Below, one piece after another: positions 1 to 6,066 of a stretch of DNA of 10,611 nt; the first letter of the stretch is position 1, and the number at the start of each line of letters is the position of its first letter. This stretch comes from an uncultured Verrucomicrobiota bacterium. Lineage in GTDB: Bacteria > Verrucomicrobiota > Verrucomicrobiia > Limisphaerales > UBA9464. The notes beneath the pieces are model-generated. The model had not been told where the DNA came from. It made no database searches and saw nothing but the letters and a program-made list of their open reading frames with translations. The position numbers and the translations under genes were made by a program. The stretch covers positions 1 through 10,611 of the forward strand of contig CAIPFS010000384.1 in assembly GCA_903864375.1 (NCBI GenBank). The letters run 5' to 3'.

Positions 1-239
1 GCCGAGATGACCTTCGCGTGCATGACGTCCCGGACCTTGGGAGAGACGTCGGTCACGAATTTGGGGGCGGGATGCCCAAAGGTTTGCAGAACGAAATCGA
101 TTCGCTCGTTGGTGTCACCGCACCGGGCCGCGACGGCATTGGGCATGCCGGTCCTGCGTTTGAACTCCGCGTAGCCGATCGCCGAGCAGATGGCGTCGGT
201 ATCTGGGTTCCGGTGACCGATGACGAGGATTTCACTCAT
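1..239 (-). CDS. ppaC: Manganese-dependent inorganic pyrophosphatase (DHH family, probably with CBS insert), 5' end only
   Basis: This is the first 79 codons of a gene that starts with ATG at 239 and runs leftward out of the window. The protein begins MSEILVIGHRNPDTDAICSA. The H9, D13 and D15 pattern in GHRNPDTD is the N-terminal metal-binding signature of family II (DHH) pyrophosphatases, at the same residue numbers as in Bacillus-type enzymes. Known members hydrolyse pyrophosphate to two phosphates in the cytoplasm, using Mn2+ or Co2+. The later text (GHPAPKFVTDVSPKVRDVM, about residues 55-73) resembles the point where CBS-containing family II enzymes, which are regulated by adenine nucleotides, enter their CBS domains. 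That architecture is inferred because the rest is off the window. No clear Shine-Dalgarno sequence precedes the ATG. A TTG codon lies in frame a little upstream, but the ATG gives the exact family N-terminus. Confidence 0.85.
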   Translation of the reverse strand, partial: MSEILVIGHRNPDTDAICSAIGYAEFKRRTGMPNAVAARCGDTNERIDFVLQTFGHPAPKFVTDVSPKVRDVMHAKVIS

Positions 240-384
240 GTGGGTCGCTGAGATACGCCACTGCGGTCGAGAGTTCAATCTCTGGAGTCGCGCTTCGGGT
301 GGCAGGCGCGGCAAGAACGTCGCGTTTTGAGATTGAATACTCATCGTCGGCTCCGTCCACTTCCCGGGCTATCGCTGCGCACTT
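240..384. promoter_or_regulatory. Divergent promoter region between ppaC and argA with an imperfect inverted repeat
   Basis: The 145 bases between two divergently transcribed genes must hold the start signals for both unless distant promoters are used. I cannot assign convincing -35/-10 boxes. There is an inverted repeat: gagttcaatctc at 271-282 is matched by gagattgaatactc at 329-342. Nine bases pair perfectly (ttcaatctc with gagattgaa), then there is a 2-nt bulge and three more pairs. The arms are 46 nt apart, so this may be an operator pair or chance. It does not look like an E. coli-type ARG box. Confidence 0.4.
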
Positions 385-1665
385 GTGAAACCAACCGACC
401 TGAGGGGCATCCTCCGCTACATTCCGCGGTTCAGGGAGAAAATCTTCGTCATCGCGATCGATGGCGGCATTGTCACCGACGATAACTTTCCAAACCTGTT
501 GCTCGACCTTGCCGTTCTTCGGTCGTTGAACATCCGGATTGTCCTGGTTCACGGGGCGGCGGAACAGATTCGGAGTCTGGGCGTGGAATGGGGGATGACA
601 CCGTCCAATCTCGACGGGACCGGGATCACCGATCCGCCCACCTTGAAGCTCGCCCTCACGGCAGCCAATCGGTTGACCCATGAAATTCTGGAGGGCCTGG
701 CTGCCAATGACCTTCGGGCTGCCTGCACGAATGCGGTGATTGCCCACCCCATGGGCATCATCGGGGGAGTGGATCACCAATTGACCGGCAAAGTGGAACG
801 GATCGATGTGGAGTTTCTGCAGTCGCTCCTGTCGCAGGGGATTGTGCCGGTGGTGCCACCGCTTGGTTTTGATGGGGATGGACGGACCTACCGGGTCAAT
901 TCAGACGCCATTGCCGCGGCCCTGGCCGAGCAACTGAAGGCCTCCAAACTGGTGTTTCTCGGAACCGCCGACGGGTTATATCGGCAGGACCGCCTGCTCC
1001 GGCAGGTGCCGGCCGTTGAACTCAAACAACTGTTGAATCAACGGACCACCGAGGTTCCTGCGGATGTGGCCTCCAAGGCCCGGTGGGCGGTCACGGCCTG
1101 CGAAGCGGGCGTCCCACGCGTCCATATCATCAATGGACGCATTGACGAGGCCCTGCTGACCGAGGTGTTCTCCAACGACGGCGTGGGAACCATGGTCTAT
1201 GCCAATGAATACCAGCAAATCCGGAAGGCATTGAAAAAGGATATCCGCAGCCTGTTGATGCTGACCAAGAATTCGGTGGCATCGGCAGAACTGGTCAAGC
1301 GCACCCGGGTGGAGATTGAGCGTCGGATGGGGGACTACTACCTGTTCGAGATCGACAGAAACCCGGTAGGGTGTGTCGCCCTCCATGCTTATCCGGAGCA
1401 GGGGAAGGGTGAACTGGCCTTCCTGTTTGTGGCTCCGAGTCACGAAAACCTTGGAATAGGCAGCAAGCTGGTGAAGTTTGTGGAGGAAAAGGCCCGGGAA
1501 CAGGGCATGGCGGAACTCTTCACCCTTTCGACGCAGGCGTTCACCTGGTTCCAGAGCAAGGCCGGTTTTAACGAAGGCAGCGTGGATGATCTTCCTCCGG
1601 CCCGGCGCGAGCGTTATGACACCAGCGGCCGTCACTCGAAAGTGTTGCTGAAGAAATTAAAGTAG
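385..1665 (+). CDS. argA: N-acetylglutamate synthase (amino-acid N-acetyltransferase)
   Basis: This cytoplasmic enzyme transfers acetyl from acetyl-CoA to L-glutamate, the first committed step of arginine synthesis. The 426-residue protein matches the usual ArgA length of about 440 and has the classical two-domain layout. An amino-acid-kinase-like domain occupies about residues 1-270, with the VLVHGAAEQI segment at 53-62 and the VNSDAIAAALAEQL segment following. A GNAT acetyltransferase domain occupies about 285-426. In the GNAT part, ELAFLFVAPSHENLGIG (343-359) is the acetyl-CoA-binding region. The C-terminus (LFTLSTQAFTWFQSKAGF, then LPPARRERYD and SKVLLKKL) follows the E. coli ArgA pattern closely, which separates it from plain ArgB kinases. 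The start is GTG. No ATG, GTG or TTG precedes it before the in-frame stop at 334, so 385 is the only reasonable start. There is no strong ribosome-binding site. Arginine feedback inhibition is typical of the family but cannot be shown here. Confidence 0.92.
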   Translation: MKPTDLRGILRYIPRFREKIFVIAIDGGIVTDDNFPNLLLDLAVLRSLNIRIVLVHGAAEQIRSLGVEWGMTPSNLDGTGITDPPTLKLALTAANRLTHEILEGLAANDLRAACTNAVIAHPMGIIGGVDHQLTGKVERIDVEFLQSLLSQGIVPVVPPLGFDGDGRTYRVNSDAIAAALAEQLKASKLVFLGTADGLYRQDRLLRQVPAVELKQLLNQRTTEVPADVASKARWAVTACEAGVPRVHIINGRIDEALLTEVFSNDGVGTMVYANEYQQIRKALKKDIRSLLMLTKNSVASAELVKRTRVEIERRMGDYYLFEIDRNPVGCVALHAYPEQGKGELAFLFVAPSHENLGIGSKLVKFVEEKAREQGMAELFTLSTQAFTWFQSKAGFNEGSVDDLPPARRERYDTSGRHSKVLLKKLK

Positions 1666-1719
1666 ATCGAATGCCTTGCCCAGGAACGCAGACATCCTGA
1701 ATTGAGGTTTTAGCCGGAG

Positions 1720-1756
1720 AACGACCGGTCGAGGTCGTGCGCTGGCGACGGTCGTT
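1720..1756. repeat. 8-bp perfect inverted repeat downstream of argA
   Basis: The arms aacgaccg (1720-1727) and cggtcgtt (1749-1756) are perfect reverse complements separated by 21 nt. The structure begins 55 nt after the argA stop. It is followed by aaaa rather than a T-run on the + strand, so it is not a standard intrinsic terminator for argA. Read on the - strand the arms are followed by ctccgg, which is not a terminator either. It may be the edge of the repeat-rich block or a weak transcript-end structure. Confidence 0.45.
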
Positions 1757-1776
1757 AAAATTGAAATGGGGACTTC

Positions 1777-1844
1777 TCCCTCCGGACGCAAGTCCCTCCA
1801 AAGGAGGGAGATCCAGCGGAGGGACGCGCTCCCGTAAGTCCCTC
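1777..1844. repeat. Adjacent GGGA/TCCC hairpins
   Basis: Two perfect 7-bp stems lie side by side. The first pairs tccctcc (1793-1799) with ggaggga (1803-1809) across an aaa loop. The second pairs gagggac (1819-1825) with gtccctc (1838-1844) across a 12-nt loop. Another ctccctcc element at 1777-1784 could compete for the same ggaggga arm. The shared gtccctc/gagggac vocabulary suggests copies of one short repeat family. No function can be assigned. Confidence 0.6.
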
Positions 1845-1886
1845 ATCATTGCTGGGTCATCACCGCTCCTGCTCTCAATGCACCTT

Positions 1887-1955
1887 GGTCCCTCGGACAA
1901 CGAAGGTAATTCGACGTCCGGAGGACCGAGGTTCCCGCCGAGCCTTAGGCGGTCC
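1887..1955. repeat. Overlapping alternative stems built on ggacc/ggtcc
   Basis: The segment ggtccctcggac (1887-1898) can pair with gtccggaggacc (1916-1927) at 10 of 12 positions across a 17-nt loop. Part of the same right arm, ggaccg (1923-1928), can instead pair perfectly with cggtcc (1950-1955). The two pairings exclude each other. This may simply reflect repeat-derived sequence; the spacing to 2324 is too large for an obvious attenuator. Confidence 0.4.
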
Positions 1956-1982
1956 AAACCACGCCCATTCCGCACTGGCGAA

Positions 1983-2006
1983 GCCAATAGGCCGTCCGCA
2001 GGACCG
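1983..2006 (+). repeat. 24-nt direct repeat, copy 1
   Basis: This unit begins gccaataggccgtccgcagg and is identical over 24 nt to the copy at 2196-2219. It holds a small internal palindrome (gtcc, gca, ggac). The two copies are offset by 213 nt and bracket the four-hairpin cluster at 2038-2180. The adjacent sequence ggcaac also recurs, just after copy 1 and just before copy 2. Confidence 0.85.
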
Positions 2007-2037
2007 GCAACGACTGCGAGGCGGGTGATGGACTCCC

Positions 2038-2180
2038 GGGTAGCGCAGGTATTCGTACCTGCCGTTTCGCAGGTTTCCAAACCTGCCTGGCCGTCGGTGG
2101 ACCGGGAGGTTCGGGGACGGGGTCCAGCCCAGCCGACTGGAAAGTCGGCGGCACGGCAGACAAGAATGTCTGCGCTACCC
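2038..2180. repeat. Four-hairpin palindrome cluster with mirror-image halves
   Basis: An outer 9-bp perfect stem, gggtagcgc (2038-2046) with gcgctaccc (2172-2180), encloses four hairpins of one design, each a 7-bp perfect stem with a 4-nt loop. They are 2045-2062 (gcaggta/tacctgc), 2069-2086 (gcaggtt/aacctgc), 2132-2149 (gccgact/agtcggc) and 2156-2173 (gcagaca/tgtctgc). Within each pair the hairpins are exactly 6 nt apart. The 45-nt centre (2087-2131) can form tggacc (2098-2103) with ggtcca (2121-2126). The reverse complement of the right half aligns with the left half, and the differences inside stems are compensated on both arms. It resembles the short palindromic units scattered between genes in Verrucomicrobiota genomes; that comparison is from memory. 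No transposase gene is present. Confidence 0.85.
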
Positions 2181-2195
2181 CGTGAAGCAGGCAAC

Positions 2196-2219
2196 GCCAA
2201 TAGGCCGTCCGCAGGACCG
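2196..2219 (+). repeat. 24-nt direct repeat, copy 2
   Basis: This is identical over 24 nt to 1983-2006 and lies 15 nt after the end of the palindrome cluster. It is followed by tccgcacgaccg, which looks like a degenerate partial echo of its own right end (gtccgcaggaccg). Confidence 0.85.
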
Positions 2220-2323
2220 TCCGCACGACCGACGACCCGCCATCGTCGCAGGTGGGCTACCATCGGGGATAAGGCCCGTTTTGGAGTGGAGTTCAGGATT
2301 CCACGGGGCATAGCCTTTCATTA

Positions 2324-4417
2324 ATGAAGTTGACTCCGTTTGCATTGGTCTTCGTCCTGCTCTCCGGATCCCTGGCAGCGGAGACGAACCGATCAACCCT
2401 TACGCATCAGGACCTTTGGTTGATGAAACGGGTGGGCGCACCGTTGCCGAGTCCCGACGGCAGGTGGGCGGTGTTTTCAGTCACCCAGCCCGCCTATGAT
2501 GCGAAGGAGCAAAGCGCTGACCTCTGGATCGTTCCGCTCGATGGGAGTGCGCCCGCGCGGCAGCTCACGCAGTCCAAGTCGACCGAGAGCGGAGCGGCCT
2601 GGAGTCCGGATGGAACAAAGATCGCTTTTTCCGCAAAGCGCGAAGGCGACGAGGTTGCCCAGATCTACGTTTTACCGCTGGCCGGAGGGGAGGCCGAACG
2701 GGTGACCAGCCTCACGCTCGGGGCCCGCCAGCCCAAGTGGAGCCCGGACGGGAGGCAGATTTTGTTTGTGAGCGATGCCTTCCCGAATTGCTCCGATGAG
2801 GCGGCTAATAAGAAGGCGGCAACCGAGAGAAAGGATCGCAAATACAACGTGCATTCCTTTGAATCCTTTCCCATTCGCTTCTGGGACCGCTGGCTGGATG
2901 ACAAGCAGGCCCACCTTTTTGTCCAGGAGGCGAGAGCCGGTGCGGGGGCGCGCGATCTTTTTGCCGGGACAAAGCTCAGTGCGTTACCCGGTTTTGGCGT
3001 TCCGAACACCGACGAAGGGCAGGTGATCACGGCGGAGTGGGCGCCGGACGGTACGAACATCGTGTTCACGGCACAGGTCAACCGCGACGAGGCGGCGCGG
3101 GCCCCGGTCTTCTCCCAACTCTTCGAGACGTCTGCGACTGGAGGGGAACCCCGCAAACTGACCGGGGATTCCTACAGCTACGCGCAGCTTCAATTCTCAC
3201 CAGACGGCAAAACACTGCTGTGCACGGCGGTGGAAGAGCGGTCCGACCAGGTGTATGGCCTGTCGCGGCTGACCCGTTTTCCGTGGCCGTTCGACGCCAC
3301 GCAGCGGACGGTCCTGAGTGCTGCCCTGGACCGATCGGTGAACCGCTTTGCCGTTCCCGGGGACGGCTCACGCGTGTGGCTGACCGCCGAGGAGTCCGGG
3401 CGGGAAAAGCTGTGGTCGGTTCCACTGGCCGGCGGTGATGTGAGGGAGGAGAACGTCACGGATCATGGTTGCCTCACCGGGTTGGCGGCAGGCGGACGCG
3501 TTCTGGTGGGTGAGTGGGAATCGGTGGCGAATCCTCCCGAGATCGTGACGCTGGGGACGAATGGAGCTGCCCTCAAACCGTTGACCACATTCAATACGGA
3601 AAAGGCGGCGGGACTGGATCTGGCGCCCGTCGAACATTTCTCGTTCACCAGCCGCCGCGGCAAAGCGATTCACTCGATGCTGGTGCGTCCGCCCCACTGG
3701 GATGCCACGAAAAAGTATCCTCTCTTCGTTGTGATTCATGGTGGGGCCGCCAACATGTGGCGCGATGCATGGGTGTTGCGGTGGAACTATCACCTCCTGG
3801 CCGCACCCGGCTATGCGGTGCTGCTGACCGACTACACCGGCTCAACCGGGTACGGCGAAGCGTTTTCCCGGGACATTCGTTTTGACCCGCTCCGCGGGCC
3901 GGCGGAAGAGTTGAATGAGGCGGCGGACGAGGCTTTGAAGCGATTTCCATTCCTGGATCCCCTCCGGCAGGCGGCGGGCGGGGCCAGCTACGGCGGCCAT
4001 CTCGCCAACTGGCTGGCGGCCACGACCACGCGCTACAAATGCATCATCTCCCACGCGGGTGAGGCCGACCTTCGGATGCAATGGGGCACCAGCGATTCGA
4101 TCTTTGGACGGGAGGTCAACAGTGGCGGACCAATCTGGGGAGATAAAGCGGTGTGGAGTGAACAGAGTGCGGTGATGCTGGCCGGAAATCATGATCAGGG
4201 AACGGGGTTTGTGACCCCAATTCTTCTCACGGTTGGCGAACAGGATTTTCGTGTGCCGATGAACAATGCGATCATGTTCTTCACCCTCCAGCAGCGGCTG
4301 AACGTGCCGAGCAGGCTGCTGGTTTTTCCGGACGAGAACCACTGGATCCTGAAAGGCGAGAACCATAAGTACTGGTTCGGGGAGGTCCATTCCTGGCTTG
4401 CCAAGTACTTGAAGTGA
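2324..4417 (+). CDS. Secreted S9-family (prolyl oligopeptidase/acylaminoacyl-type) peptidase
   Basis: The 697-residue protein should cleave short peptides outside the cytoplasm. It starts with a Sec signal peptide (MKLTPFALVFVLLSGSLAA, cleavage near residue 18-19). An N-terminal beta-propeller follows, marked by PD40-type [SA]PDG motifs at about residues 43, 94, 140, 240 and 292. The C-terminal alpha/beta-hydrolase domain (about 440-697) has the oxyanion-hole segment VIHGGA (470-475) and the nucleophile elbow GASYGG with Ser555. The remaining triad residues are Asp641 (GEQDFRVP) and His673 (PDENHW). All catalytic residues are present and the length is normal for S9 enzymes of the DPP/acylaminoacyl type. 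The ATG at 2324 is chosen because it gives the signal peptide; no Shine-Dalgarno sequence is visible. The gene is monocistronic here and converges on the sugar dehydrogenase gene, with 54 nt between stops and no clear terminator. Exact substrate preference is not readable. Confidence 0.92.
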   Translation: MKLTPFALVFVLLSGSLAAETNRSTLTHQDLWLMKRVGAPLPSPDGRWAVFSVTQPAYDAKEQSADLWIVPLDGSAPARQLTQSKSTESGAAWSPDGTKIAFSAKREGDEVAQIYVLPLAGGEAERVTSLTLGARQPKWSPDGRQILFVSDAFPNCSDEAANKKAATERKDRKYNVHSFESFPIRFWDRWLDDKQAHLFVQEARAGAGARDLFAGTKLSALPGFGVPNTDEGQVITAEWAPDGTNIVFTAQVNRDEAARAPVFSQLFETSATGGEPRKLTGDSYSYAQLQFSPDGKTLLCTAVEERSDQVYGLSRLTRFPWPFDATQRTVLSAALDRSVNRFAVPGDGSRVWLTAEESGREKLWSVPLAGGDVREENVTDHGCLTGLAAGGRVLVGEWESVANPPEIVTLGTNGAALKPLTTFNTEKAAGLDLAPVEHFSFTSRRGKAIHSMLVRPPHWDATKKYPLFVVIHGGAANMWRDAWVLRWNYHLLAAPGYAVLLTDYTGSTGYGEAFSRDIRFDPLRGPAEELNEAADEALKRFPFLDPLRQAAGGASYGGHLANWLAATTTRYKCIISHAGEADLRMQWGTSDSIFGREVNSGGPIWGDKAVWSEQSAVMLAGNHDQGTGFVTPILLTVGEQDFRVPMNNAIMFFTLQQRLNVPSRLLVFPDENHWILKGENHKYWFGEVHSWLAKYLK

Positions 4418-4471
4418 GCGGCGGGAAAGGGGTGGTTCACCTCAAGCGAATGAAATCAGGGTCTGTGCCCT

Positions 4472-5932
4472 TCATGGGGTTGGTGCCACGGCCTCCAGTC
4501 GCACGAGAGCCGCATCGAGGTTGTCGGACCAGTTGCTGCCCCATTCGATCAGGTAAAGGGCTCCATTCGGACCCAGTTTCAGACAGATGGGTCGCTTGAA
4601 TTTTGCGCCGTCCATGATCGGTTTCAGCGTCTGGAGCCTTCCAGAGGGATCGATCCAGCCGGCCTTGATCCAACCGCGTTCCCAATCAAAGAGGAAGACG
4701 GCACCGTCGAATTCCACCGGCAGTTTTCGCGTGGACACTAGGGCCGGGTCGAAATGATACACGGGCCCGGCCATCGCAGAACGCGCCCCGGAACCGACCT
4801 CGGGCCAGCGCGAAGACGGCCCCGGAGAATACCAAAGAAACGCGGGCTGCGCCGGGGGCAGGTCGCGGAGCCCGGTGTTGTTGGGTGAATCGTTGACGGG
4901 ATGGAGCGGATCGAACGCAGGGCCATTGGTCCGGACTTCGAAATCATAGGCCTGATACGGCCGATTATCGGCGCTGAAGTAGGGCCAGCCGAAGTTGCCG
5001 GCGGACCTGGCGACGTTGAACTCGTCAAATCCTGCCGGTCCCCGCGTTGGATCTGGTCCCAGCGCGTCAGGTCCCACGTCGCCCCACCAGAGCCAGCCGG
5101 ATTGTGGGTCCACGCAAAAGCGGAAGGGATTGCGGCACCCCATCACATAAATTTCGGGGAGCGTCCGAGGCGTGCCAGGCGGGAACAGGTTGCCGGGGGG
5201 AATGACGTAGCCACCGTCGGGTTTGGGATGGATGCGGAGAATCTTTCCGCGAAAATCGGCCGTGTTGGCAGCGGTGCGTTCCGAGTCGTTCAGTTCGTGC
5301 CCGGGACGACGATCGAGCGGTGCAAAACCGTCGGATTTGTCGGCATAGGTGTAATCGCCGGTCGAGGCGTAGAGATTCCCCGCGGCGTCAAAGCCCAGGC
5401 AGCCTCCGGAATGGTTCGGTTTGGGAATCAGGGTTGGCACCCGCAGAAGAATCTTCTGTGACGCAGAGTCGAGCGTGTTGTTCGTAAGGGTGAATCGGGA
5501 AACCCGGTTTTCGAGGACTCCAGGAGTGGAATGGAACAGGAACAGCCAGCCGTTGGTGGTGAACCCAGGATCCAGTGCAAGGCCCAGAATCCCATCCTCC
5601 GGGCCGGTGAAGACCGGCAGTTGACCGACGGTGGATGTCTCGCCGGAATCGGGGTGATAAACCTTTACCGCACCGCGCCGCTCGGCGAAGTAGACACTTC
5701 CATTGGAGGCGACGTCCAGCGCGATGGGTTCGTGCAGCTGGGTGGCCAGTACCGTTCGCTGAAGTCGGGCTTCGGCGCGAACGTTCAGGACCAGGAAGAG
5801 GCAGAACAGGGCCGCACGGGTTCGACGTTCAAATCGGATCACAGGTGGAACGCACAATGCGTCTGGAACGGTAGGGGAAAGGTTCCGGGGAACCAGCATA
5901 AATCGAGGGGAACGCGGCCCTGTGGCTTTCAC
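4472..5932 (-). CDS. Secreted PQQ-dependent sugar dehydrogenase-like protein (glucose/sorbosone dehydrogenase family)
   Basis: This is a beta-propeller protein of the GSDH family (soluble glucose dehydrogenase, Asd, sorbosone dehydrogenase), which oxidises sugars in the periplasm using PQQ. Matching motifs are the early blade LHEPIALDVASNGSVYFAER (66-85), NHSGGCLGFDAAGNLYASTGD (173-193) with the likely catalytic-type His174, CRNPFRFCVDP with Arg267, FDEFNVARSAGNFGWPYF, and GPVYHFDP followed by FDGAVFLFDWERGWIKAGW. The 486-residue length suits a single domain; there is no CxxCH cytochrome motif or C-terminal extension, unlike many large relatives in these phyla. The start is uncertain. ATG 5932 puts about 33 unlikely residues before the signal-like stretch RRTRAALFCLFLVLNVRAEA. 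A GTG at 5842, or an ATG at 5899, would give a shorter leader, and GTG 5842 gives the most normal signal peptide. The actual substrate and use of PQQ are inferred from family. Confidence 0.85.
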   Translation of the reverse strand: MKATGPRSPRFMLVPRNLSPTVPDALCVPPVIRFERRTRAALFCLFLVLNVRAEARLQRTVLATQLHEPIALDVASNGSVYFAERRGAVKVYHPDSGETSTVGQLPVFTGPEDGILGLALDPGFTTNGWLFLFHSTPGVLENRVSRFTLTNNTLDSASQKILLRVPTLIPKPNHSGGCLGFDAAGNLYASTGDYTYADKSDGFAPLDRRPGHELNDSERTAANTADFRGKILRIHPKPDGGYVIPPGNLFPPGTPRTLPEIYVMGCRNPFRFCVDPQSGWLWWGDVGPDALGPDPTRGPAGFDEFNVARSAGNFGWPYFSADNRPYQAYDFEVRTNGPAFDPLHPVNDSPNNTGLRDLPPAQPAFLWYSPGPSSRWPEVGSGARSAMAGPVYHFDPALVSTRKLPVEFDGAVFLFDWERGWIKAGWIDPSGRLQTLKPIMDGAKFKRPICLKLGPNGALYLIEWGSNWSDNLDAALVRLEAVAPTP

Positions 5933-6066
5933 CAGCGGAGCGTGTTCGCCGGTCGCGGCGGCAGGGGTTCGCGGGTACTTCCATGACCCTGTGCAAAATT
6001 CCTGCCGTTGAAACCAAGGCTTCCGGTGTCTCCCGATGCGCTGTAAGGTGCAGAAAGGATTCCCGG
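5933..6066. promoter_or_regulatory. Divergent intergenic region between the sugar dehydrogenase and the DUF1549/DUF1553 operon
   Basis: This short gap separates two divergent genes, and it grows to about 224 nt if the dehydrogenase starts at 5842. It should contain both promoters. A ttgaaa at 6008-6013 resembles a -35 box for the rightward gene, but no matching -10 lies at the normal distance, so I do not assign a promoter. Confidence 0.35.
6053..6059 (+). promoter_or_regulatory. Shine-Dalgarno sequence that decides the start at 6067
   Basis: The sequence gaaagga ends 7 nt before the ATG at 6067. It supports that ATG over the in-frame ATG at 5983, which would add 28 polar residues ahead of a clear signal peptide. 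Confidence 0.65.

Larger units (their letters stand above)
1666..2323. other. Long intergenic region rich in palindromes, no credible gene
   Basis: These 658 bases between argA and the S9 peptidase gene have long open frames on both strands. Their translations are low-complexity Arg/Ser/Pro/Gly text and run straight through many inverted repeats, so I read them as artefacts of high GC. The region holds a stem near 1720-1756, a group of GGGA/TCCC-type hairpins (1793-1844), stems at 1887-1955, two copies of a 24-nt direct repeat and a four-hairpin palindrome cluster (2038-2180). Any promoter of the peptidase gene must lie here or further upstream, but I see no clear -35/-10 pair and no Shine-Dalgarno sequence before 2324. 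No Rho-independent terminator with a T-tract follows argA. Confidence 0.75.

Noticed and set aside
18..251. 77-codon + strand frame at the left edge
   Set aside because: It is the shadow of the partial pyrophosphatase gene, whose metal-binding motif on the other strand is unmistakable.
232..780. 182-codon - strand frame covering the start of argA and the promoter gap
   Set aside because: It is antisense to a clear argA domain and also overlaps the true ppaC start; the text resembles no family.
2038..2180. CRISPR array
   Set aside because: The repeats are inverted hairpins of different sequence, not identical direct repeats with regular unique spacers, and there are no cas genes.
1568..2311. 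247-codon open frame on the - strand
   Set aside because: It overlaps the end of argA in antisense and then covers the same repeats; its length is explained by high GC and palindromes.
1737..2324. 195-codon open frame on the + strand whose stop overlaps the S9 peptidase ATG (TAATG)
   Set aside because: The overlap looks like translational coupling, but the frame starts at a GTG, reads through all the palindromes and direct repeats and gives Arg/Ser/Pro-rich text with no recognisable domain.
4418..4471. Bidirectional terminator between the convergent S9 peptidase and sugar dehydrogenase genes
   Set aside because: Only a 4-bp ggtg/cacc stem is visible and no T-run follows on either strand.
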